Under the pieces are notes generated by a model that saw only the letters and a program-made list of their open reading frames with translations, was not told the DNA's origin and did no database searches. Of a stretch of 53,417 bases of DNA, positions 40,927 to 47,750 are shown one piece after another; the stretch's first letter is position 1; every line of letters begins with the position of its first letter. Origin of the DNA: Sulfurimonas sp. (GTDB lineage: Bacteria > Campylobacterota > Campylobacteria > Campylobacterales > Sulfurimonadaceae); the NCBI GenBank assembly GCA_026988315.1, contig JALSLJ010000093.1:1-53417 (forward strand), written 5' to 3'. The translations under genes were made by a program, and so were the position numbers.

Positions 40927-43485
40927 TTATTTCAACTTTTTTCTATAAAAATTTATCACTATTTTTTTCACAATATCATTAAATAAAAACCATACAAATG
41001 CGTAAAGCCATATCAAACCAGCCCACTCCCAACCGATGGGAGTCATCAACCCAAATCCATAAACACCCACAAGAGTTCCAGCTATAGCACTTAGTAATGA
41101 TGCTGTCCATAATGGGGCTGATGGAAATGGTTGTTTAAAAAACCAATCATCTGTTCTTGTGTTAAAGATAGTCCCATGACCTGCTACAACTAACTTTACA
41201 AAAAAGAGACTCTGAACAACATCTAATGGCAATTTAAGATAATGCATCACAATAAAAAATACACCAAAAGAGGAAAGCACACCTGCAATACCAAGCCAAC
41301 TAGAGAGAACTAAAATCTCTTTCATATCCCATCTTACTGGTTCATCTTGTACCTTAGTGTTGTCATATGCTATTGCTAGAATTGGCAAATCGTTTAAAAG
41401 AGCTAAAACTATAATCATTATAGCCGTTACAGGATAAAAATTAAACACTACAATTGCTAAACTCATAAAAATAACAATACGAATCGTCTCAGCTATACGG
41501 TAAATAGTGTAACTTTTCATCCTCTCAAATGTGATACGAGCTTGCTCAATAGCATCTACGATAACACTTAAGCCTGGAGCCATAAGCACTATATCTGCTG
41601 CTGCACGAGCAGCATCTGTTGCACCACTAACAGCGATTCCACAATCAGCCTTTTTAAGTGCTGGTGCATCATTTACTCCATCTCCTGTCATACCTATGAT
41701 ATGCCCTGCTTTTTGCAACTCATCTACTATATAATATTTATCTTCTGGAAATACTTGTGCAAAACCATCTGCACTCTCTATCATCTTAATAATTTGAGAT
41801 TCATGTCTTTTCACGCTCCCTCTCTCTATTGGGTGTAGATGTATCTCATTTTTAACATCATTTATGATAGAGTCTATCAAGCTTTGCACCTCTTGCTCAT
41901 CTAAGTGAAGATAGAGTGCTTTTAGCATCGCCTTTGATAGTATTTTTGATAGATAAATATACTCACTATTATCTTCACCTTTAATATCTTGGATATTTTC
42001 AAATCGTTCTCCGATATCTAAAAGAGAAGCAATATATTTTGCAACAGCGATATTATCACCCGTTACCATTTTTACAGATATTGATTTTTTTCGTGCCTCC
42101 TCAATCGCGACTCTTGAATCATCACGAGGTGGGTCAAAAAGTGCTATTAAGCCAACAAATTGAAATGTCGATGCATCTCCATTTTTATGTGCTACTCCAA
42201 GTGTTCTAAAACCTTTGTTTGCATAATCTGTTATCTCTTTTTCTATACTTTTAGTTAGCTCTTTAGAGAGACCACAAAGTGCTACAATAACTTGCGGTGC
42301 ACCTTTTGTAGCACTTAAAAGTTCTTCATCTTTCATATATGTAGCTTCTGTTCTCTTACCTACAGGGTCAAAAGGGATAAAATTATCTAAATAAAGTTCT
42401 TTAAGACTTTTTTCTAAATTATGCTGATTTATATATTCAAAAATTGGCTTTTCTATAGGGTCAAGATTTCCAGCCTTACTCGCTAGTGCAGCATAATAAA
42501 AAAGTTCTTCCTCTTTATATCCACCCATCACAAAAGGTTTAGATAAGCTCATCTCATTTTTTGTAAGTGTTCCTGTTTTATCTGAACAAAGTATATCCAT
42601 ACCAGCAAGCTCTTCTATGGCAGAGAGTCTGCTTACTATAGCCTCTTTAGAAGCAAGAACGCGTGCCCCTACTGCCATAGTAACTGTCAAAACTGCGGGC
42701 ATCGCAACAGGGATAGCAGAGATAGTAAGAACCAAAGAAAAAATAACTAACTCACTCATTGACTCATTCCGTTGATACCCAACAAAAAGGATGATAGCAA
42801 TCATAAAAAGGGTTAAAGCAATTAAAAAATTACCTACTTGCATCACCATCTTTTGAAAATGGCTCTTTTGTTCATGCTCTGCTTTTGCAACAAGCCCAAC
42901 AGTCTTGCCAAAAAATGTATTGGTTCCAGTTCCTGTGACAACACCAAGCATTTCACCCTGTTTGATAATTGCATTTGAGTACAGCTCATCGCCACTTTTT
43001 TTGGTTACAAGCATAGACTCACCCGTAAGTGCAGATTGATCTACCATCAAAAATTGCTTAGTATCTTGTAACTTTACATCTGCGGGAACTACATCCCCAA
43101 TCTTTACTTTAATCAAATCACCTACTACCAGTTCTCTAGCTAAAATCTGTATAAATTCACCATCTCGTTTAACAATAGCAAAACGAGCCAATTTTTCTTT
43201 CAAAACAGCAATCGCACTAAGTGCTTTAGACTCTTGATAAAAATCTACAAAGGCATTTACAAAAAGTAAAATTAAAATAATAATTAAATCTTCGTAATGT
43301 TCAACATATGCAGAGAGTATAGCGGCTACTTCAATCATCCATGGTATTGGACCCCAAAATCTCCTAAAAAGTCGTAAAAGCCAACTATCTTCTTTTGCCT
43401 TAATCTCGTTAAAGCCATCTTTTTTTAGTTGTATTTGTGCCTCTTGTGTTGTTAATCCACTACTGTTTTTTATATTTTGCATCAT
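40927..43485 (-). CDS. P3A-type plasma-membrane proton ATPase
   Basis: About 852 residues; ATG 43485 chosen because AGG lies 5 nt upstream, with GTG 43491 the longer alternative. Motifs: TGES in the actuator domain, PVAMPAVLTVTMAVGA in helix M4, phosphorylation site DKTGTLTKNE near 304, MVTGDN, PEDKYYIVDELQ and TGDGVNDAPAL. SGATDAARAAADIVL and LLNDLPILAIAYDN contain the M6 Asp typical of proton pumps of fungi, plants and some bacteria. About 60 extra residues (YIYLSKILSKAML to QIIKMIESADG) sit between MVTGDN and PEDKY. Heads an operon with an APC permease and a two-component system. Likely role is proton export or pH homeostasis. Confidence 0.9.
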   Translation of the reverse strand: MMQNIKNSSGLTTQEAQIQLKKDGFNEIKAKEDSWLLRLFRRFWGPIPWMIEVAAILSAYVEHYEDLIIILILLFVNAFVDFYQESKALSAIAVLKEKLARFAIVKRDGEFIQILARELVVGDLIKVKIGDVVPADVKLQDTKQFLMVDQSALTGESMLVTKKSGDELYSNAIIKQGEMLGVVTGTGTNTFFGKTVGLVAKAEHEQKSHFQKMVMQVGNFLIALTLFMIAIILFVGYQRNESMSELVIFSLVLTISAIPVAMPAVLTVTMAVGARVLASKEAIVSRLSAIEELAGMDILCSDKTGTLTKNEMSLSKPFVMGGYKEEELFYYAALASKAGNLDPIEKPIFEYINQHNLEKSLKELYLDNFIPFDPVGKRTEATYMKDEELLSATKGAPQVIVALCGLSKELTKSIEKEITDYANKGFRTLGVAHKNGDASTFQFVGLIALFDPPRDDSRVAIEEARKKSISVKMVTGDNIAVAKYIASLLDIGERFENIQDIKGEDNSEYIYLSKILSKAMLKALYLHLDEQEVQSLIDSIINDVKNEIHLHPIERGSVKRHESQIIKMIESADGFAQVFPEDKYYIVDELQKAGHIIGMTGDGVNDAPALKKADCGIAVSGATDAARAAADIVLMAPGLSVIVDAIEQARITFERMKSYTIYRIAETIRIVIFMSLAIVVFNFYPVTAIMIIVLALLNDLPILAIAYDNTKVQDEPVRWDMKEILVLSSWLGIAGVLSSFGVFFIVMHYLKLPLDVVQSLFFVKLVVAGHGTIFNTRTDDWFFKQPFPSAPLWTASLLSAIAGTLVGVYGFGLMTPIGWEWAGLIWLYAFVWFLFNDIVKKIVINFYRKKLK

Positions 43486-43562
43486 AAACACCTATTTAAT
43501 CTATCGTTATTTATGGTCTCTTACTTATAAGTTTAGCTAAATGTTTTGGATAATACTCTTCA

Positions 43563-43608
43563 CTCACATCAAACTCCTCACAAACCCCTCACATAGTTCA
43601 AGTAAAAT
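43563..43608 (+). promoter_or_regulatory. Efflux promoter with CTCACA direct repeats
   Basis: CTCACA occurs at 43563-43568, 43577-43582 and 43588-43593. The last two are 11 bp apart, the spacing used by OmpR/PhoB regulators. A -10-like TAAAAT follows after 9 nt (43603-43608). The same arrangement precedes cusA at 47691-47722. The repeat covers the -35 zone, as expected for an activator site. Confidence 0.6.
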
Positions 43609-43635
43609 CACTGAAACAAAACACAAGGACACAAA

Positions 43636-44016
43636 ATGAAATCATTGGTAAAAATATTACTAATCGCTATACTAGGGGCGAGTTTATTGCAGGCGGCTGC
43701 TTTTGAAAAAGAGGCAAAAACAAGAGCTACAAAGGTTGTTCTTAGTTCTGAGAAACCCTTAAGCACTGGTCACAACACTCTCAACATAACAGTAGCGGGT
43801 GATAAGTTTAAAGGTGCAGATGTAAGCATAAAAATATTTATGCCAGCGATGCCTGGGATGCCATACATGGAAACAATTGCGGATGCTAAAAGTCTTGGTA
43901 ATGGAAAATATGAGGCTAAAGTAAACCTTGCAATGGGTGGAACATGGCAGGTGCATATCTTTATAGTTCCAAAAAATGGTAAAAAAATCAGAGCTAAAAC
44001 CTCTATAAATATATAA
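43636..44016 (+). CDS. Periplasmic YtkA/FixH-like protein of the efflux operon
   Basis: 126 residues. Signal peptide (LVKILLIAILGASLLQAAA) and an immunoglobulin-like domain with FMPAMPGMPYMETIADA and GKYEAKVNLAMGGTWQVHIFI, the YtkA-like (FixH-related) pattern. The Met cluster (five Met in 20 residues) could bind copper or silver. Heads the TolC-like and CusB-like genes with 7-11 base spacing. RBS AAGGA precedes ATG 43636. Such proteins occur beside CusCBA-type pumps in this phylum and may hand metal to the adaptor. Confidence 0.85.
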   Translation: MKSLVKILLIAILGASLLQAAAFEKEAKTRATKVVLSSEKPLSTGHNTLNITVAGDKFKGADVSIKIFMPAMPGMPYMETIADAKSLGNGKYEAKVNLAMGGTWQVHIFIVPKNGKKIRAKTSINI

Positions 44017-44026
44017 AGGATTTATG

Positions 44027-45244
44027 ATGCCCCGCTTATTTGCCAAAAGAATATTAAAACTACAGATTCTCCTGTTTTTACCTCTGGCACTCAGTGGGGC
44101 ATCATTAGATTCTCTTATACAAAATGCAAAAGAGTCACATACATCTCTGCAAGTTATAAAACAAAAACTCAGTGCAATTTCTGATGAATATGAACTTAGT
44201 AAAAACTTCTCAAACCCTGAACTATCAATTAGTATTAGCGATATACAACTTGGTGACCCAATAGATCGCTCACTTGAACCTATGCAATTTAGCTCCGTAA
44301 ATTTTAAGCAAAAAATCCCTTACTTTGGAAAAAGAGATGCCTTGTCAAAAAAAGTAGATGCAAAAAAAGAGAGTATAGTGTTTAATTTAGAAGATGCAAA
44401 GATAAAGCTAAGTAAAGCTATTACAATCAAAGCTTATGAAATTTGGCAGATTGAAGAACAGCTACGCATCACAGATGAGTACATAGAACTCACCAAGCAA
44501 AACATAGAGCTATTTACCGCCTACAACAACTCGGATGCAAACTCACACATGAGCATTATGGGTGCAGAACTTTCCCTCTCTCAACTTCAAATAAAAAAAA
44601 GTGATCTGAAAGGCTTAAAAAATGGTTTATATAAACAGATAAGCTACCTGAGTGCTATGGATGCTACAAGCATTGAGCTAGATTCTCAAATGGCTAAACC
44701 TAAAGATATAAAAACATATATCAACTCTTATGAGCAAAACAGCTTATACAAGTTAAAACTAGCAAAAGTAAAAGAGGCTCATGCGGAGGTTACAATACAA
44801 AAACTGCAAAGCTACTCTGACCCAGTTGTGCAAGTTGGTTATTATTATCGTGAGAGCTTTGAGGACTATCTAAATATAGGTGTTGGATTTTCACTCCCTA
44901 TTTATGGTTCTGAGAACTCTAAGCAAGAGATTTCACGAAAGATGGAACTTTCTCAAAAGAGTCAAGCGAATGATTATAAGAATCTATTGACTTCACAAAT
45001 TTATACTTTATATGCAAAGCTTCAAAATTCATATGAGGTTTATAACATCATACATCAAGAGAGCCTGCCACAGATTCAGCATATGTTTGATTTAAGTAGC
45101 AGTGCTATAAAAAACGGTGCTGAACTTTTTTTATATATAGATATGCTTGAGAGAAAACTCTCTCTTGATGAACAAAGTATAAAAGCACAAGCCTCATACC
45201 ACAAAACACTTGCGTCATTAGATGCACTCATAGGAGATATATAA
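44027..45244 (+). CDS. cusC: TolC-family outer-membrane efflux protein (CusC/CzcC-like)
   Basis: About 405 residues; ATG 44027 is 6 nt after AAAGGA, while ATG 44024 is closer than usual. A signal peptide (LQILLFLPLALSGA) precedes two repeats of long helices and barrel strands (FSNPELSISISDIQ, FKQKIPYFGK, DPVVQVGYYYRE, VGFSLPIYG), the OEP/TolC layout with the PLYG-like turn. Forms the outer-membrane duct of a tripartite metal pump. Overlaps the next gene by one base. Confidence 0.9.
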   Translation: MPRLFAKRILKLQILLFLPLALSGASLDSLIQNAKESHTSLQVIKQKLSAISDEYELSKNFSNPELSISISDIQLGDPIDRSLEPMQFSSVNFKQKIPYFGKRDALSKKVDAKKESIVFNLEDAKIKLSKAITIKAYEIWQIEEQLRITDEYIELTKQNIELFTAYNNSDANSHMSIMGAELSLSQLQIKKSDLKGLKNGLYKQISYLSAMDATSIELDSQMAKPKDIKTYINSYEQNSLYKLKLAKVKEAHAEVTIQKLQSYSDPVVQVGYYYRESFEDYLNIGVGFSLPIYGSENSKQEISRKMELSQKSQANDYKNLLTSQIYTLYAKLQNSYEVYNIIHQESLPQIQHMFDLSSSAIKNGAELFLYIDMLERKLSLDEQSIKAQASYHKTLASLDALIGDI

Positions 45245-46332
45245 TGAAATTTACAATAAATACAGTAGACTTCGGAAGTGAGGCTTTAGCCTCGCCTGAT
45301 TGCGGGACTAAAGTCCCACTTCCAATAGGTTATGCAAGAAGTCTAGTAATGTTTTTACTACTTTTTACAAGTTTCTTGGATGCTAAAGAGGCAACAGTTG
45401 AGCAACTCTTTAATGTTGTGACCATACAAGTAAAAGAGGTTTCGTATGCAAAAACTATGAAAAGCTATGGCTTCATCAAGGTAGATGATTCAAGAGTTTA
45501 CGATGTAACTCCCAGATTTGGGGGTTATGTAGATGTTCTTTACGGGGATAAGATGTATCAAAGGATAAAAAAAGGGGCGATTCTTGCAAAAGTATATTCT
45601 CCAGAGGTACTTAAAGCAAAAGATGACTACCTTAACACTATGCGTTTTACCAAGAAAAATCCAAACAAAGAGATGCTTCAAAGTTCAAAAACAAAACTAG
45701 AACTCTTAAATATTTCACAATCAGAGATAGACACACTCACTCAAACAGGTAAAAGTTCTTACTACACAAGTATCGTCTCTCCAGCAGATGGCTATATATT
45801 TGAAAAGCATCTTAACAACAACTCAGCATTTAACAAAAAAAACAAGCTTTTTAAAATTGTAAATTTGGATAAGGTTTGGGTGGAGGTTAAAATTCACCAA
45901 GACCAATTATCTTTACTTAAAGATGTAAAAGAGTTCTCTCTCACAACCTCATCATACACACAAAGCTTTGGGGCAAAGAGGATGCAACTGTATCCAGAAC
46001 TTGATGAGAAACAAGAGAGCTTCACCCTAAGACTAGAACTTGAAAATAAAAAACATCTTCTCAAACCAGGGATGTACACAAAGGTTGTGATGCGCTCAAA
46101 TAAACAAAGGTACTTAACTCTTCCAAATACCGCAGTTATCAGAAAAAATGGAACATTTTATGTCTTTATAGTTGGGGAGTATGAGGGTGAGTATGAGCCC
46201 CTAGAGGTTGAAGTTGAAGTTCTTAACCCTGATACATATAACATCTTAAGTGGTTTAGAGGTTGGTGATGAAGTGGTTAACAATGCCCTCTTTATGATGG
46301 ATAGCGATGCACAGATCAATGGTCTGTATTAA
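45244..46332 (+). CDS. cusB: CusB-like periplasmic adaptor with REP insertion in its 5' end
   Basis: 362 residues. AGGAG 7 nt upstream fixes ATG 45244. The N terminus is odd: about 33 residues, including a segment encoded by a REP-like palindrome (residues about 11-27), precede the membrane/signal helix (SLVMFLLLFTSFLDA). The mature part is a membrane-fusion protein: barrel-sandwich strands (VTPRFGGYVDVLY, IVSPADGYIFE), a short helical hairpin, beta-barrel (VWVEVKIHQDQLSLL) and a membrane-proximal domain (LPNTAVIRKNGTFYVFI, GLEVGDEVV). Links CusA to the TolC-like channel. An ATG further in (MFLLLFTSF) would skip the insert but lacks an RBS. Confidence 0.9.
   Translation: MKFTINTVDFGSEALASPDCGTKVPLPIGYARSLVMFLLLFTSFLDAKEATVEQLFNVVTIQVKEVSYAKTMKSYGFIKVDDSRVYDVTPRFGGYVDVLYGDKMYQRIKKGAILAKVYSPEVLKAKDDYLNTMRFTKKNPNKEMLQSSKTKLELLNISQSEIDTLTQTGKSSYYTSIVSPADGYIFEKHLNNNSAFNKKNKLFKIVNLDKVWVEVKIHQDQLSLLKDVKEFSLTTSSYTQSFGAKRMQLYPELDEKQESFTLRLELENKKHLLKPGMYTKVVMRSNKQRYLTLPNTAVIRKNGTFYVFIVGEYEGEYEPLEVEVEVLNPDTYNILSGLEVGDEVVNNALFMMDSDAQINGLY
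45274..45323. repeat. REP/BIME-like double palindrome inside cusB
   Basis: A 50-bp element framed by GGAAGTG (45274-45280) and CACTTCC (45317-45323). Inside are two 14-bp palindromes, GAGGCTTTAGCCTC (45280-45293) and GGGACTAAAGTCCC (45304-45317), separated by a 10-nt linker. Its GC content is well above the surroundings. The form is that of REP/BIME elements moved by RAYT transposases. No second copy or RAYT gene is in the window. It is translated in frame. Confidence 0.85.
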
Positions 46333-46344
46333 AGGGTAAGTAAT
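46332..46344 (+). repeat. 13-bp direct repeat bordering the inserted gene pair (left)
   Basis: AAGGGTAAGTAAT, starting at the cusB stop, is identical to 47738-47750, the RBS and start of cusA. The two copies enclose the DUF4325 and GHKL genes. The left copy keeps what looks like the former cusA RBS and start but leads into a stop. Confidence 0.8.
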
Positions 46345-46400
46345 ATGTAACTTTATATCTATAAATATAAAATAATTCAACTAAACTCCATCTTTTTATT

Positions 46401-46457
46401 TCTATTTAGATATATTTAGATATATTTAAGTGTATTTAAAGCTATTAAGATACACTT
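46401..46457 (+). repeat. Phased 10-bp repeats and inverted repeat before DUF4325 gene
   Basis: Four tandem 10-mers with consensus TATATTTAGA fill 46401-46440 (TCTATTTAGA, TATATTTAGA, TATATTTAAG, TGTATTTAAA). An inverted repeat AAGTGTAT (46428-46435) with ATACACTT (46450-46457) overlaps the last of them. Repeats phased at one helical turn may bend DNA or bind a regulator cooperatively. RBS AAAGGGG lies further down before ATG 46483. The 150-base gap holds nothing else clear. Confidence 0.7.
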
Positions 46458-46482
46458 TCAAAAAATATTCAAAGGGGCAAGA

Positions 46483-46785
46483 ATGGCAATAGTTATAAAC
46501 ATTAAAAATGAAACTGGCGGTTTTGAATTTCTTGGCTCAAGAGGTGCTGGAGAAATAATTAGAAAAAAAATGAAAAAAGAGTTAGATAAAAAAAACGACA
46601 TTACTCTGGATTTTAATGGCATCGAACAAGTAACTCAATCTTTTATTGATGAATTTTTTGGAATATTTATAAGGGCTTTTGGTATAGAATATATAAGAGG
46701 AAAAGTCAGACTCGTGAATGAAACTCAAGGCATTAAAGATACTATAAATTTTGTTATTAAATACTCTAAAGAAAGGACTGCTTAA
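46483..46785 (+). CDS. STAS-like DUF4325 protein
   Basis: 100 residues, cytoplasmic. The motif ITLDFNGIEQVTQSFIDEFFGIF is the diagnostic core of DUF4325 (STAS-like), in which a strand and helix carry TQSF(I/A)DE. Such proteins are nearly always found beside GHKL ATPases, as here. The gene converges with the ATPase gene; both stop codons fall in the same TTAA (46782-46785). The pair is inserted between cusB and cusA. Possible role is antagonist or target of the ATPase in a partner switch. Biological function unknown. Confidence 0.85.
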   Translation: MAIVINIKNETGGFEFLGSRGAGEIIRKKMKKELDKKNDITLDFNGIEQVTQSFIDEFFGIFIRAFGIEYIRGKVRLVNETQGIKDTINFVIKYSKERTA

Positions 46786-47618
46786 AAGTAGTCCTCATCT
46801 TCATCATCAATAATTTCACTCCATAAGTAGTTTCTTTTAAAATAATCCATATCATAGTCTATATTAGCTTCAAAAAATTCAAAAGAAACAACAACCCCTT
46901 TCCATGGATGAGATAATATTTTTGTTTCAAAATTTCCATTTTCATATCTAATCAAGGTGTCATTTGAAATAATTACAAATTTTCCACCTGTCATCTTTAG
47001 TATTTCAAACATAGCATATAAACCAAATCCCGCATTTTTTTCTTGTTGGTACATTTTTTGAACCGTTGATGTAACACCTTTTTCTAGTGCTTTTTTAATT
47101 GCTTCTTCTTCATTATTTATATCGCTAAAATTCAATTTCATATTTTTCAAAAAAGCAACACCTCTATCAACTACAACAAATTGAACTTTTTTGTTTCTTG
47201 GATAATATTGAGTCATAACATATCCACCAACCTCTGAATGTGAATGATCTGCAACATTATTCATTAATTCCAAAAATAAATATTGTAAATAATCCCGTAG
47301 ATCCCTAAGATCAACTTCTTTTAAATCAGTAAAGTTTTTTAGCATTATTGATGTTAAATGACTTGATATTTTTTCCAAACCGTTCCTATCATATATTCGC
47401 TCTACTGGACTATATGTTTTACCTTTTTGAAATGTGTATTCAATCATATTTTTAAAATAATCATTTTCTATAAAAATCTTTATCTGTTCTTCATTTTGGT
47501 ATGCTCTTGTCATTGCAATAAAAATAGGTTCTACCCACGACATCCCATTGAATTGGTCATTCTTTGACTTAAAAAGATATAAATAGTCTTCAATATTTGA
47601 TATAGTAATATTTCCCAT
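46782..47618 (-). CDS. GHKL-type ATPase paired with DUF4325
   Basis: About 278 residues; ATG 47618 has AAAGGA 8 nt upstream, whereas the longer start at 47636 has no RBS. The first 115 residues are an unassigned helical domain. The C-terminal HATPase has N-box YLFLELMNNVADHSHSE, G1 VVVDRGVAF and G2 NAGFGLYAMFEIL followed by GGKFVIIS. There is no His phosphoacceptor domain, so it is not a classical kinase; RsbW-like or standalone ATPase is likely. A TATAAT on this strand at 47645-47650 gives it its own promoter. The acidic tail (DDEDEDYF) is notable. Confidence 0.85.
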   Translation of the reverse strand: MGNITISNIEDYLYLFKSKNDQFNGMSWVEPIFIAMTRAYQNEEQIKIFIENDYFKNMIEYTFQKGKTYSPVERIYDRNGLEKISSHLTSIMLKNFTDLKEVDLRDLRDYLQYLFLELMNNVADHSHSEVGGYVMTQYYPRNKKVQFVVVDRGVAFLKNMKLNFSDINNEEEAIKKALEKGVTSTVQKMYQQEKNAGFGLYAMFEILKMTGGKFVIISNDTLIRYENGNFETKILSHPWKGVVVSFEFFEANIDYDMDYFKRNYLWSEIIDDEDEDYF

Positions 47619-47690
47619 TCCTGCAATCCTTTTCATTTAAAATAATTATACTTTAAATTTCTTCACCCTCTATTATCAATACTTAATCTG

Positions 47691-47722
47691 CTCACAAAGC
47701 TCTCACAAACAATAGCTATTAT
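47691..47722 (+). promoter_or_regulatory. cusA promoter with CTCACA direct repeat
   Basis: CTCACA at 47691-47696 and 47702-47707, 11 bp apart, then 9 nt, then TATTAT at 47717-47722. Element, period and distance equal those before the YtkA-like gene (43577-43608). It lets cusA be expressed with cusCB although two foreign genes lie between. Confidence 0.6.
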
Positions 47723-47737
47723 TTTATTATCTAATCG

Positions 47738-47750
47738 AAGGGTAAGTAAT
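47738..47750 (+). repeat. 13-bp direct repeat bordering the inserted gene pair (right)
   Basis: AAGGGTAAGTAAT, identical to 46332-46344. Here it forms the cusA RBS (AAGGG) and the first two bases of its start codon (ATG 47749). Confidence 0.8.

Noticed and set aside
45274-45323. The REP-like element as cusB's terminator or attenuator
   Set aside because: There is no T run after either hairpin and the frame stays open through it.
46401-46440. Short direct repeats as a CRISPR array
   Set aside because: The units are 10 bp, contiguous and without spacers; no cas genes are present.
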